Source: Amycolatopsis coloradensis
GTDB lineage: Bacteria; Actinomycetota; Actinomycetes; Mycobacteriales; Pseudonocardiaceae
DNA: 64,000 bases
Assembly: GCF_001953865.1 (NCBI RefSeq)
Contig: NZ_MQUQ01000003.1
Span: forward strand, 13,917 to 77,916
Direction of reading: 5' to 3'
Shown here: in pieces, positions 7,280 through 16,581 of the stretch
Layout of the letters: each line of letters opens with the position of its first letter
How positions within the stretch are numbered: the stretch's first letter is position 1
Position numbers and translations under genes: made by a program
Notes under the pieces: model-generated
Databases searched by the model: none
What the model saw: the letters and a program-made list of their open reading frames with translations, nothing else
What the model was told of the DNA's origin: nothing

Positions 7280-9031
7280 TTAGCGTGTGGCGCGTAGCGC
7301 GGCGGTGGCGGCTTGTCCGATGGCGCGGGCGGTGGCGGTGGGGTCGGTGAGGGTGTGATTCGTGACGCCGTCCATCGGCCGAAGCCACGGGCTACCGCCG
7401 GGAAGCAGCCACAGGACCGCGCATCCGGTGGCGCGTAAGCGATCGAGGAGCCGCTGGCCCGGTTCGCGGGTCTCGTCTTCGAAGTCACCGTCGGAGATGA
7501 CCACCAGGAGCCGGGCGGCGTTCGGATGGGAGAGGTCGAGGGCGCCGTCGAGGGCTTCGATGGCGTCGTCGATGACGTGTCCGGCGTAGCCTGTGCCGAA
7601 TTCGGTGGTCCGGGCGGGGGTGGCTCCGGGGTGTGTGATCGGGGTGACCAGGCCCGAGCCGAAGGTCACTGTGGCGGTGGTGGCGGGCACGTCGGTGTGG
7701 TGTGCGGCGTGGGCGAGAATCCACGCGGCCGAGGCGACGGGTGCCGTGTACTCCTTCATGGAATCGGTGACGTCGCAGGCGATGCCGAGCCGTAGTGGTG
7801 GCGCGGGCACGGTTTTGCGGGTGGTGCGGGTGAATGGTTCGGCGGTGGGGATGGCGCCCGCCGCGCGTTGTGCGGCGGCGGTCATGGCGCCGCGCACCCG
7901 TAGCCGCCCTGGTGGGATGGCCGAGGTGGTCGTGGTGGTGGTGCGGTCGCGGACTCCGGCGGTGGTCAGCGTGCGGGCCAGGTGCCGCGCGGCGGCACGT
8001 TCGGCCGTGGTGGGCAAGCGGGTGCCCGTGATGTGGGTGGCGTACGGGCTGGTCCCGGTCCCGAAGGTCTTGTTCGCCATGCTGACGGCCCTGGCTCGGG
8101 CGGCGTCCTCGGCGGCACGTGCCTCCATGGCTTCGGTGACGGGGTCGGTCGGCGCGGGGTCGTCGGCGGCCGCGTGGGTGATGGCGGCGGCGGTGGCGGT
8201 GATCGCTTGCGCCAACGGTGACGGCGTCCCGTTGCCGGGCTGGGCGCCCGGATCGGCGGCACCGTGATCGGGCGGCGGCTGGTCGGGGTCGTCGCCGAGG
8301 ACCTCACACCAGCGGCGCCCGAGTTCGATCATGGCGGCGGCGGCGTCATCGGCGACCCGGTGCGCCGCACGCCAGATGGCGCGCAGTTCGGCGAGAGTGT
8401 CGTCGCTGAGGATGCCGCGCACGACGCGCTCGACCCGGGCGACTTCGCGATGGTTGAGCACGCCGCCGTCCACGCGTGCCAGCAAGAGCGCAGCGGTCTG
8501 CGCGGCGTCCTGTTTCGTCATGGTCGGCGCGGCGGCGGGGTCGTTGGCGCGGGTGTCGGCGAGGATGAGATGGGTGGCACTGCCGCGCAGCCAGTACCGG
8601 TCCTGCGGGCGGCGGCGTAGCTGTGCCGCTTCGATGCGGGACTCTTCCAGCAGGGTCGCGGCGGCCGCCGCTCCCGGTGGCGCGCCCGGGGGTTCACGCC
8701 ATACCGAGTGTTGCGCGTGGGCGCATTCGTGGGTGAGCAGACCCCATGCGGTGCGGTAGCGCTTGCGGTCCCCGACCCGGTGCGGTTCGACGGTGGCGGG
8801 GTCGACCCCGCTGGGGAGGTGGATTCCGTCGACTTCGATGGCGGCGAGGTCGGGGAAGAAACACGCGGGGGCGTCGTGGCCCGCCCCGGGGGCGACGGTG
8901 ACCACGAGGTCGTCTCGGTCGGCGATGGCGGGGACCTCGTCACCGAACCGGGCCGACAGGGTCAGCCATCCCGGTTTGGCAGGGAACACGGCGGTCGGTG
9001 TGGCGGCGGGTGCGGCGATGTGCGTGGTCAT
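7280..9031 (-). CDS. HExxH metallopeptidase-like and VWA domain protein
   Basis: The 583-residue protein has two parts. Around residue 105 the sequence LLTHECAHAQHSVW supplies an HExxH zinc motif, with EESRIEAAQ about 30 residues later as a possible third ligand. The C-terminal ~190 residues form a von Willebrand A domain: DVTDSM (a DxTxS variant of the MIDAS loop), then FGTGYAG and LLVVISDGDFED. The linker is Ala/Thr/Pro rich. This layout resembles DUF2201/CobT-like proteins that partner MoxR or CobS ATPases, and such an ATPase is encoded just upstream. ATG at 9031 after GGAAAGGACACACG. Confidence 0.75.
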   Translation of the reverse strand: MTTHIAAPAATPTAVFPAKPGWLTLSARFGDEVPAIADRDDLVVTVAPGAGHDAPACFFPDLAAIEVDGIHLPSGVDPATVEPHRVGDRKRYRTAWGLLTHECAHAQHSVWREPPGAPPGAAAAATLLEESRIEAAQLRRRPQDRYWLRGSATHLILADTRANDPAAAPTMTKQDAAQTAALLLARVDGGVLNHREVARVERVVRGILSDDTLAELRAIWRAAHRVADDAAAAMIELGRRWCEVLGDDPDQPPPDHGAADPGAQPGNGTPSPLAQAITATAAAITHAAADDPAPTDPVTEAMEARAAEDAARARAVSMANKTFGTGTSPYATHITGTRLPTTAERAAARHLARTLTTAGVRDRTTTTTTSAIPPGRLRVRGAMTAAAQRAAGAIPTAEPFTRTTRKTVPAPPLRLGIACDVTDSMKEYTAPVASAAWILAHAAHHTDVPATTATVTFGSGLVTPITHPGATPARTTEFGTGYAGHVIDDAIEALDGALDLSHPNAARLLVVISDGDFEDETREPGQRLLDRLRATGCAVLWLLPGGSPWLRPMDGVTNHTLTDPTATARAIGQAATAALRATR

Positions 9032-9083
9032 CGTGTGTCCTTTCCGGACGGTCACGGGCGGCGGTAACCGGTGGGGCCGGGGG

Positions 9084-10283
9084 TTAGAACTGTTCGCCGA
9101 CGGCGAGCGGTGTGACGTGGGCGCCGAAGATGTTGCGGACCACGTCGGCGACGATGTCCTGGTCTTCTTCCGGTGCGGCGGCGATCAGGTTTCCGGCGGC
9201 GGTGATGGTGTCCAGCGCGGCGGCGGTGTCTTTGAACGCCAGGAGTTCGCGCATCTGGGGCGCCCACCCGATCTCGCCCTTCGTCTGCCGTGCGGCGAGG
9301 TTTTTCGCTACTCGTACCGCTTTCGGGTCGACCCCGATCCGGGCGGCGAGGTCATAGTCGGTGGTCACTTGGATCTTGACCCGGAACCGGGACGCCAACG
9401 CGGGGCTGAGAACCGCGCCGTGTACCCCGGGGTTGTGCCCGCCCACGACGTAGAAGCCCGGTGCGGCGTCGACACGTTCCCAGTTGTTGGTCTTGATGGT
9501 GATGTGCCCGCGCCCGTCCATGACGGGGTACACCACGGCGAGCACGGGCGCGGGAATCAGGGTGAAGTCGTCGATGAAGAACGCGCGCCCCTCACGCATC
9601 GCGGTCACCAGTGGCCCGTGCGCGAATTCGTAGGTTCCGCCCGGGGTGGGTACATACCCGCCCACGATGTCGTCCACCGTGGTGTCACTGTCGCCTGGAA
9701 GGGTCACCGCATCGCCGAACGCGGCTTCGACCAGCGACGTCTTGCCCGTTCCCGGGGGCCCGTACAGCAGCGAGGGAATCTGGTTCTGCCGCAACCGCCG
9801 CAACACCGTCACGTCCGAACTTCCCGCCAGTTTGCGCGGGTGGTACATCTGACCGCCCGGGCGTCGAACCGGTGCGGTCACCAGTGCGGGCGCGGTCGGT
9901 TTTTTCGGTCCGGGGGCGCGTTTCGGTGTGACGGGCGCGGGCGGTGTGGCGGCGGTTGCTGTGGCGGGTTCGGTGGTGCGCGTGCCGATCACGGCGGCAG
10001 CGGCGGCGGTGGGAGTGCTGGCGTTCGCACGGTAGGCCCGGGACGGTTGCCCCATGTAGGCGGCTTCCCCCCTTGCTACAAGGGTTTTTAAAGCGTTGAG
10101 CACGGCGCCGGATGATCGGTTCAGGAGGCGGGCGGCGGCGCCCGCCGTCAGTCCGGCGTTGCGGGGTTGCTGGGTGAGCAGTTCGGCCACCATGCGGCGG
10201 AGTTCGCCGCCGCGCAACCGGTTGGCCGCGCCCGGGGCGGCGGGCGCGGTGCCCGTGGCCGGAGTCGTGGCGTTCGTGGTCAT
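9084..10283 (-). CDS. MoxR/CobS-like AAA+ ATPase
   Basis: The 399-residue protein has an N-terminal winged-helix-like region (~25-90), a Pro/Ala/Thr linker, then an AAA+ core. Walker A GPPGTGKT is at ~175-182, Walker B FFIDDF near 230, and a sensor-type GGHNPGVHG follows. This resembles CobS and MoxR ATPases, which remodel or load partner proteins with VWA domains. The VWA/HExxH gene starts 53 bases downstream, so a two-component chaperone or chelatase-like machine is likely. Its substrate cannot be read from the sequence. Confidence 0.8.
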   Translation of the reverse strand: MTTNATTPATGTAPAAPGAANRLRGGELRRMVAELLTQQPRNAGLTAGAAARLLNRSSGAVLNALKTLVARGEAAYMGQPSRAYRANASTPTAAAAAVIGTRTTEPATATAATPPAPVTPKRAPGPKKPTAPALVTAPVRRPGGQMYHPRKLAGSSDVTVLRRLRQNQIPSLLYGPPGTGKTSLVEAAFGDAVTLPGDSDTTVDDIVGGYVPTPGGTYEFAHGPLVTAMREGRAFFIDDFTLIPAPVLAVVYPVMDGRGHITIKTNNWERVDAAPGFYVVGGHNPGVHGAVLSPALASRFRVKIQVTTDYDLAARIGVDPKAVRVAKNLAARQTKGEIGWAPQMRELLAFKDTAAALDTITAAGNLIAAAPEEDQDIVADVVRNIFGAHVTPLAVGEQF

Positions 10284-10359
10284 CGTGCTGGTTTCCCTTC
10301 ACAGCAATGGGTTTCGGCGGTTGTGTGCGGCGGGGACCGGGGGCGAGTAGGGCGAGCTT

Positions 10360-10683
10360 TTACGCGCGGCGCAATGTGGTGGTGAGCGCGAGCACGGCGT
10401 GCCCTTCGCTGGGGGCGGGGTATTCGGCGCCGTCGGCGGTCACCACCCGCCATTCCGATTGCCACACGATGTCGGCGGGAAAGTAGCTACCGACGAAACG
10501 CCCGTCGGGCCCGGTTACCGTGCCGTACAACAGTTGTTGGCGGTCGGCGGGGTCGATCACCACACCCGTGACGGTGCACTCGTTTTCGGTATTGGTGCGG
10601 GTCACCACTTCGGGTTGCACGTCGCGGCCCATGGTCGGGTCGACCACGTACACCACGCGTTCCGGCGCGTCGTCGTGGTTCAT
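10360..10683 (-). CDS. Hypothetical protein
   Basis: The 107-residue product is acidic and beta-rich in look (VVYVVDPTMGRDVQPEVV, GTVTGPDGRFVGSYFPADIV). The start at 10683 follows a GAAAGGGGC motif. I do not recognise the family. It is the next leftward gene upstream of the AAA+ gene. Confidence 0.55.
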   Translation of the reverse strand: MNHDDAPERVVYVVDPTMGRDVQPEVVTRTNTENECTVTGVVIDPADRQQLLYGTVTGPDGRFVGSYFPADIVWQSEWRVVTADGAEYPAPSEGHAVLALTTTLRRA

Positions 10684-10729
10684 GGTGTTGCCCCTTTCGT
10701 TGCGGTGTCGCGGTTTCGCGGTCGGGTGA

Positions 10730-11026
10730 TCAGTGGGCGCGGCGGGGAAGTCGGCCGACGACGGCGACGGTGTGGGTGGTGTCGTCGTAGGTCGCGGCGT
10801 CGATCACGTGCCCGCATCCGTCGCACTTGTACAAGGGTTCGACCCACCGTTTGGGGGCGTGGGCGGTGTCGTCGCCGTTCCTGTCGATCATGCAGAAACC
10901 GCTACTGTGCGGCGTGTTCCCGCATACACACACCCAGCGTTCGCAGTCGTGGGCGGTGATCGTGGCGACGGTGGCGGCCCGCATGGTCGGCACTTCCGGG
11001 TGCGGCGTGGCGGCGTTGTGGTTCAT
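10730..11026 (-). CDS. Small Cys-rich protein, possible zinc ribbon
   Basis: The 98-residue product has a CERWVCVCGNTPHSSGFC block and a later CDGCGHVID motif, spaced as in zinc-ribbon proteins. AAAGGGGGC precedes the ATG at 11026. A much longer frame continues upstream of this start but is compositionally implausible. Probably a plasmid or phage-type accessory protein. Confidence 0.6.
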   Translation of the reverse strand: MNHNAATPHPEVPTMRAATVATITAHDCERWVCVCGNTPHSSGFCMIDRNGDDTAHAPKRWVEPLYKCDGCGHVIDAATYDDTTHTVAVVGRLPRRAH

Positions 11027-11064
11027 GTGTTCGGCCCCCTTTCGCGGTGGCACGATGGGCGGGG

Positions 11065-11229
11065 TCAGTGGGTGGCGGCGAATTCGGCTTCCGCCGCTTC
11101 GGCGTCCCGGGTGTGGGATTCGGCGGCCGCTTCGGCGGTGTCGTGGTCGGGGTAGGTGTTGCACCAACCGCAATAGCAATGCGCGGCCGTGGTGCCGTCC
11201 GGGTTGTCGGTGGTATCGGCGTAGCACAT
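11065..11229 (-). CDS. Small Cys/Glu-rich protein (54 aa)
   Basis: A short frame from ATG at 11229 to TGA at 11065 encodes a 54-residue product with an HCYCGWCNTYPDHDTAEAA segment and an Ala/Glu-rich end. The CxCxxC arrangement echoes the neighbouring Cys-rich genes, and GGGGATTGCT precedes the start. It is the first leftward gene of the cassette after the gene-poor gap, so transcription probably begins just upstream. Confidence 0.5.
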   Translation of the reverse strand: MCYADTTDNPDGTTAAHCYCGWCNTYPDHDTAEAAAESHTRDAEAAEAEFAATH

Positions 11230-12156
11230 AGCAATCCCCAATCACGTGTTTTCCGGTTTCCGCTTTCCGGGGAACCATTCGCGCCCGGTGCGGTGATTTG
11301 TTGCGATTTCCGGTTTCCCGGTGACGCAACAAACGTAACTCGACCCCGGGGCGCCGCGCAATAGTTTTCCGGGTTAATTTCGGGGAATTTCGTCTATCTT
11401 TTCGCGTGAATGAGCACGCTTTTACGGAAATGTTTGCGCAGGTCAGGATGGTTCGGTTCGCTTGAGCAGGGGACAGCCGACCACAGGTGAAACCGCGGAT
11501 AATTGCAGCCTCTTTCAATAAAAAAAGAGAACGAAGGAACAGGAGGAGGCGAGTAGGGCACGGGGGTGAGTACTGGTGTGAAACGATGACGGAGCCGCGT
11601 GACATCGCCGCCGGGCCTGATGTGTTCACCTGCTTGGTGTCAAGCGAGTCTGGGATACCGGTGGATCCCCCTGGAGGGGGTATGACCTGCGAGAACGACT
11701 GACACGGGGGGATCCGCCTTAGGCGGATACCGGAGAACGAGGCTGATGGGCCGGGTCGGCGGCCCCACGGGTGGCAGTCACGCTCCGGGGCGACGAACGC
11801 TGCTGCGGTGGCACCACGCGATCGCGACGGCGGAGGCGGCTCGGCGTTCGGCGCGCTATCCGCGCGCGGGGCGCTCCGATGGCATCGGAATGTCTTGTCG
11901 GCGCGCGAACGTCGCCGCCGACTCTCGACGAGAAGGGATGCCAGCGTTTTCAGGGAATGCGTTTGTGCGCCCACAGAGTTCTTTTTCTTCGCCTTCGACG
12001 GTTGTGTTGCCACAGTCGACGCTAGCATCGGCACGGGCGTAACCAAGGCGGGAAATCGAGGTATTTCGCTGTTCCGCGCAAATACCTTTACCGCCCGGTA
12101 GTCGCACCTCGGTTCCCGCTGTGGCGAGGTGTGTTCGAGAATCGGCGGCGTGTCAT
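11230..12156. other. Gene-poor region with hairpins and AT-rich patches
   Basis: About 930 bases hold no convincing large gene. Bases 11330-11540 are clearly less GC-rich than the surroundings and likely contain the promoter of the leftward cassette. An inverted repeat pairs 11713-11720 with 11722-11729, and 11667-11672 pairs with 11675-11680. A 38-codon frame at 11586-11702 is open but has no good ribosome binding site. This could be a boundary between two acquired blocks. Confidence 0.45.
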
Positions 12157-15102
12157 TCATGGTGCCGTGGATGGGGAGAGATTCTCGACCGGTATCCCGG
12201 TGGAGCGGGCACGCAACCGTTCGGCGAGGTCGACAGTGCCCGCGGTGGGCGTGGTGTCGATTTCGGCGAGGCGGGTCCGCAGGAGGTGAAGGGTGCGGGA
12301 GATGGCGTCGTGCAGGCCGAGCGTGTGCTGCAGGCGCATGATGTCGCGGTACAGCAACTCGTTGTGCGGATCGAACGCCCGCGCGGTTTCCAGCAGATCC
12401 AAGGTGTAGTCGGGGTCGGTCCCTACCCGGACGCGGGCGAGCGCGGCCACGGCGTCGAGCGCGTCGCGCCGCGTCGCCTCCCGGGCGGCGGCGAGCCAGC
12501 CGGCATCCAGGCCCTCGGCCAGGTCACCGCCGTAGTGCGCCACGATCGCCTCGTAGGCGTCGACGCGCCGCTCGTCGGTGACGGCCGCACGGCGGCGGGT
12601 CACCGCCTCGGCAAAGGACCAGAAGTCCACCTCCACCACAGCCCAGTCGAGCCGGTACCGGCCATGGTCGGCCACAACCAGCTCGCCGACAGTGCCGCTG
12701 GTCGCGCTACCGAGAGCGCGGCGGATTCGGGACAGGATCGTGCGCAGCACGCTGGCGGGATTGTGGGGCGGTTCGTTCGGCCACAGGGCGTCGACGATCA
12801 GGTCCCGCGACACTCCGCCGGGATGCACCGCGAGGAAGACCAGCAGTTCGAGCGGGCGGCTGCTCAGCTCGCCCGTCAGGTCGCGCGGCTCCACCGCGGC
12901 CTGGCCGGAGTCGAGTCGCCAGTGCAGTGCCGGGGCACCGAAGACCGTCAGCGCCAGCGGCGCGGGTGGCCTCGGATCCGTGCCAGCCTCGTGCGGGCGG
13001 GGTTCCTCGCCGGGGTAGCTGGCCGGGGATGGTTCCGGCGCGGGTGGTCCCGCGGTGATCTCCAGTCGTCGCGGGTCGCCTACGGCGTTCCGCGGCGGGC
13101 CCGGGGAAGTCGTGTCCGGCGGTGTCGCTGCCTGCCGGGGCTCGAGGACGTCGCGGGACGGGTCGGCGTCGGTGATGCCGCTGCCGGTGCTGTCGTGGGG
13201 CGCGGCGGTGCGGAGGAAGGCCAGGAGGTCGCGGGTCGCGGGCTCGGGCAGGGTGAAGGCACGGGTCCCGCGCAGGGGTTCACCGAGGCCGGGATCGGTC
13301 GCGGAGATGATCCCGCCGCCGGTGACGTAGGCGGTCACCCCGGCGCGCCATTGGCCCAGCAGCAGCGCGGTGAGCCCGTGCTGGCCGTGGTTGTCGAGCA
13401 CGTGCTGCAGCCTCGCCTGCTGACTGGGGTTACCGGGTGGGGAGGCGATCAGGACGGCGGGCCGCGGCGGTGCGGGGGCGTCGAGGGCGGCCAGGGCGGT
13501 GTCCAGGTCGGCCACCACGGTGATCGACGTCGGCAGGTCGGTGGTCGCTGTCGGCACGCCGAGCAGGCGGGCCACATCGGCGCTGGGCACGTAGCCCCTG
13601 AGCGTGGGCGCGTTCTCGGACGCGGTGGCCAGGAGCGTGAGCAGCAGGGCGCGGGCCGCGGCGTAGCCGCCCGGCCCGACCAGACCGAGACCGTGAACCC
13701 GGGCCAGGTCGAGAGCGACCTGGGTCCCCTCGCCTGCGGTGGCGACGTCGCCACCGGCGGGAGACGACGTGGTGTCGAGGGCGATGTCGACCACGGATGG
13801 CAGCGTCGCCGGTCCGGCGACGCTGCCGGCGGGTGTGGCGGCGCCGATCACACGGCGGACACGAGGTACGAACACCGTCGGCCGGGCCTCGTTGCCCGTC
13901 CCTTTCGGTGCGGTGCCCGAGCGCGGTACCGGGTCTTCGCCGCCGGGTTCACGGTGCTCGCGCGTGGCCGGGTCGCCGGTCGCGATATCGGTCTCAGCGT
14001 CCAGTTCGAGGTCCTCGTCGTGGTGCTGGGCGCGCAGATGCGCCAGGCGCAGCTGGTACACGACCGGGGCGACGGGCGGGTCGTCGTCACGTCGGCCGCT
14101 GCCCGGCCGGTACCGCGCGTGGCGCCGCCGTCGCGTGAGCACGAGCAGGGCACTGACCGCGGCGGCCAGGCCCAGGCTGACGAACACCTCACCACTCCCC
14201 CAGCTCGCCGCGCCACCGACGGGCCTGTCTACCTCCGGGTCGGCGGCAGGTGTGGCACTGGGCGTCGCGGCCGGGGCAAGCTCGGAGGGAGCTGGCGTGA
14301 CCGTGCTCGGCGTCGGGGGCGCTGATTCGGGGGCGGGCGTAGAAGGCGTGGATTCCGGCGGAGGCGGCGCAGGCGGGGCGGGCGTCGGGCTGGTGGTGGG
14401 GAGGTGGAGAGTGTCGCCGGGGTGGATCTGGTTCGGGTTGGTCAGCGTCCGGCCGCTGGGCTGGGCGCTGCCGTGGTTGAGGGCCCAGATTTCCGGCCAG
14501 CGAGCGCCCTCGCCCAGGCAGCGTTGGGCGATTCTCCACAGCGAGTCGTGCACCCCGTTCTCCGGCGGGCGGACCCGCTCGGTCCCGGGCTCGGCCGGCA
14601 GCCGGGGTTGTTCCTGGGCGACCGGTGCCGTGGACGCGGGAGCGGTGACGGCCACCTGGGCATGGCCGGCGCGGTGGGCGGCGTCGGCGGTGGTGAGGGG
14701 TGCGGCGGTGGCGGTGCGGCCCAGCATGGCCACGAGCAGGGAGCCGACGAGCACAGCCGCGACGCGCCGTACCGGGCCTGTCTGCTGTTGCAGGTCCGGT
14801 AGTCGCGCTCCGCGGGCGACGTCGGCCGCGCACGCGGCGAGGTCGAGGACGAACACCAGCCACAGCAGCCAGGCCAGGCAGGCGAGGGTGTTGAGCAGGA
14901 ACCGTGCGGACATGGGGGTCATCAGCTGCGAGCCGATCTCGTCCAGGCCCGGCAGGTGATCCGGCAGCGGCCAGCCCACGCCGTGGATCAGCGCCCACGG
15001 CAGCCCGGCCACCAGCGCTGTCAGCACGACGGCGGCGAACAGCCCACGCATCACCCGGCCCAGCAGCCGCGCGGTGCGCGGGAGCGGCGCACGGGAGGGC
15101 AT
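12157..15102 (-). CDS. Membrane LysM-BTAD regulatory protein
   Basis: The 981-residue protein has two N-terminal membrane segments (~17-40 and ~65-90), another near 125, a LysM-like domain (~185-235, ending NPNQIHPGDTLHLP), a Pro-rich spacer, a further membrane helix around 310, and a C-terminal OmpR-type winged helix followed by a bacterial transcriptional activation domain (LALTVFGAPALHW ... VSRDLIVDALWPNEPPHN ... helical TPR). Such proteins lie beside actinomycete tad loci and may couple the cell wall to gene control. TGATG overlap with the upstream gene places it at the end of the pilus operon. Confidence 0.8.
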   Translation of the reverse strand: MPSRAPLPRTARLLGRVMRGLFAAVVLTALVAGLPWALIHGVGWPLPDHLPGLDEIGSQLMTPMSARFLLNTLACLAWLLWLVFVLDLAACAADVARGARLPDLQQQTGPVRRVAAVLVGSLLVAMLGRTATAAPLTTADAAHRAGHAQVAVTAPASTAPVAQEQPRLPAEPGTERVRPPENGVHDSLWRIAQRCLGEGARWPEIWALNHGSAQPSGRTLTNPNQIHPGDTLHLPTTSPTPAPPAPPPPESTPSTPAPESAPPTPSTVTPAPSELAPAATPSATPAADPEVDRPVGGAASWGSGEVFVSLGLAAAVSALLVLTRRRRHARYRPGSGRRDDDPPVAPVVYQLRLAHLRAQHHDEDLELDAETDIATGDPATREHREPGGEDPVPRSGTAPKGTGNEARPTVFVPRVRRVIGAATPAGSVAGPATLPSVVDIALDTTSSPAGGDVATAGEGTQVALDLARVHGLGLVGPGGYAAARALLLTLLATASENAPTLRGYVPSADVARLLGVPTATTDLPTSITVVADLDTALAALDAPAPPRPAVLIASPPGNPSQQARLQHVLDNHGQHGLTALLLGQWRAGVTAYVTGGGIISATDPGLGEPLRGTRAFTLPEPATRDLLAFLRTAAPHDSTGSGITDADPSRDVLEPRQAATPPDTTSPGPPRNAVGDPRRLEITAGPPAPEPSPASYPGEEPRPHEAGTDPRPPAPLALTVFGAPALHWRLDSGQAAVEPRDLTGELSSRPLELLVFLAVHPGGVSRDLIVDALWPNEPPHNPASVLRTILSRIRRALGSATSGTVGELVVADHGRYRLDWAVVEVDFWSFAEAVTRRRAAVTDERRVDAYEAIVAHYGGDLAEGLDAGWLAAAREATRRDALDAVAALARVRVGTDPDYTLDLLETARAFDPHNELLYRDIMRLQHTLGLHDAISRTLHLLRTRLAEIDTTPTAGTVDLAERLRARSTGIPVENLSPSTAP

Positions 15103-15527
15103 CAGCTGTTCGCCACGGTCAGGGCTACCCCGCCGTTGATGCCAGCGGCCGGTGCGGGCGCGGTGGGCCGGGTGGCGCGCGGTGCGGTGGCCTCAGGGGT
15201 GTCCTTGCCGGAGGTGCCGTTGTTCTTCGCGGTGCTGGGGCGTTGACGTTTGCCGCCGCGGGCGGCCTTGGTCATCTGGTCGCGCCAGCGGGTGAGGTCG
15301 CCGGCGGGGACGTCGGTGACTACGGCGAGCTCGGGCACATCGATGACGTCGCCGGCCGCGGTGAGGACCTCGCCGAGCTCGCGTTCGAGGTCGGCGAGCT
15401 GTCCGGCCAGTTCGGTGTGCCGGCGGGCCAGCTCCCCGACGGTGGCCGCCGCTCGCTGGCGACGGGCGCTGCGCGCGGAGTCGGTTTCCTCTATGCGGCG
15501 GGCGATCTCGTCGTCCGTGGTGACCAT
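15102..15527 (-). CDS. Hypothetical coiled-coil protein of the tad operon
   Basis: The 141-residue product has an N-terminal Arg/Glu/Ala helix (~residues 8-60, with RRHTELAGQLADLEREL looking like a coiled coil) and a disordered Lys/Pro/Thr tail. It is coupled by TGATG overlap to the LysM-BTAD gene. No known domain. A scaffold or DNA-binding role would be a guess. Confidence 0.6.
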   Translation of the reverse strand: MVTTDDEIARRIEETDSARSARRQRAAATVGELARRHTELAGQLADLERELGEVLTAAGDVIDVPELAVVTDVPAGDLTRWRDQMTKAARGGKRQRPSTAKNNGTSGKDTPEATAPRATRPTAPAPAAGINGGVALTVANS

Positions 15528-15565
15528 CCCGGTGTTCTCCCTTCCCGAAGTGGTGCAGCGGGTGG

Positions 15566-16012
15566 TCAGGGCTCGATGCCGGTGACCCCGCGCTGCGGAT
15601 GTGCTGCGCCCCGTCCGTGGGTGTGGATGTCGTCGATCCCGGCCAGCGACAACAGCTGGGTCCGGTAGACGGCGGTGACCTCGACGGTCACCGTGTCCCT
15701 GGCCACCACGACGGTGCCGGTCGCGCCGACGCTGGCCAGGTATCGCTGCGCAAGGTCACGCGCTCGCGCCGGATCGACGCGAACGGTGCCGTTGGCGCGA
15801 TACGCGGCGAGGTCGAGCGCCTGGGCGCCGGCACGGGCGGCGGACTCGGCCTGCCCGCCGGCGCGGACCTTGCTCGCCAAGGCGAGGCCGCCGTCGAGGC
15901 TCAGCCCGGTCAGAGCGAGCAGCCCGATCAGGAGAGCGAGCACGAACGCGGTTACCCGGCCCTCCTCCACCCGCCACCACAACCGCAGTCGGTACCCGGG
16001 GATGCCTGGCAC
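15566..16012 (-). CDS. TadG/TadE-type pilus protein
   Basis: An EEGRVTAFVLALLIGLLALT segment near the N-terminus, followed by DGGLALASKVRAGGQAESAA, is the classic start of a TadE/TadG pseudopilin: a short basic stretch, a membrane helix, then a helical region. The longer frame upstream is antisense to a rightward gene and is not used. A GTG at 16012 fits best; a GTG at 15970 is possible. It is likely exported by the Tad machine and placed in the membrane or pilus base. Confidence 0.65.
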   Translation of the reverse strand: MPGIPGYRLRLWWRVEEGRVTAFVLALLIGLLALTGLSLDGGLALASKVRAGGQAESAARAGAQALDLAAYRANGTVRVDPARARDLAQRYLASVGATGTVVVARDTVTVEVTAVYRTQLLSLAGIDDIHTHGRGAAHPQRGVTGIEP

Positions 16013-16045
16013 GCGGGTGCGCTGCGGGCCAGAGGGGTGACCAGA

Positions 16046-16573
16046 ATGAGCGATGTGACCGCGCTCGCGGAATCGCCCGAGATGACCGAGGACCGCGTGA
16101 CCGCATGGCACGAGGCCGGGCACGCGATCGTCTACCTGCAAGGCCGATCGCTGCGCTACGTCACGCTCCGGCCCCGCGCGGCCGGGCGCGCTGGCTTCAC
16201 CGCGGTCCGGCCCCGCTGTGTCGACCTGGGAACGCAAGCGGTTGTCGCGCACGCCGGGCCGCTCGCCCAGGCTCGCCATGTCCTCGAGGCGACCAGCGCT
16301 GCCGAACGCCTCCACGAGGGCGTGACCGCCGAGGACGTCCGTCTCGGCGCCTACCTGCACAGCGGGCACGACGACCTCGCCCTGATCGCCCACACCCGCC
16401 AGGCCTACGGATTCTCCGGCCGGCAGCCCGAGCCGCGGGCCGAGGTCGCGCAGGACCTCGTCGACCGGCACTGGACGGACATCTGCCGTATCGCGACGAG
16501 ATTGCTCAAGCACCGGACGCTGACCGACGCCCAGCTCCGCGTCTGCGTTCCCGCCATTCCGCTTGCGAGCTGA
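16046..16573 (+). CDS. M41/FtsH-like peptidase-domain protein
   Basis: The 175-residue product has WHEAGHAIVYLQGRSLRYVT, an HExxH motif in the setting used by FtsH-type M41 peptidases, but no AAA+ domain. The rest is helical with many Ala and Arg residues. It runs opposite to all its neighbours inside the tad locus. AGAGGGGTGACCAGA precedes the ATG at 16046. It may process pilins or be an unrelated insertion; a third zinc ligand is not obvious. Confidence 0.6.
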   Translation: MSDVTALAESPEMTEDRVTAWHEAGHAIVYLQGRSLRYVTLRPRAAGRAGFTAVRPRCVDLGTQAVVAHAGPLAQARHVLEATSAAERLHEGVTAEDVRLGAYLHSGHDDLALIAHTRQAYGFSGRQPEPRAEVAQDLVDRHWTDICRIATRLLKHRTLTDAQLRVCVPAIPLAS

Positions 16574-16581
16574 CAACGCCA

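Noticed and set aside
11586..11702. A 38-codon ORF in the gene-poor gap
   Set aside because: No Shine-Dalgarno sequence precedes it and it runs into a hairpin; kept only as a note.
12121..14325. A 734-codon rightward ORF
   Set aside because: It is antisense to the LysM-BTAD gene and reflects third-position GC bias; its sequence has no domain and no ribosome binding site.
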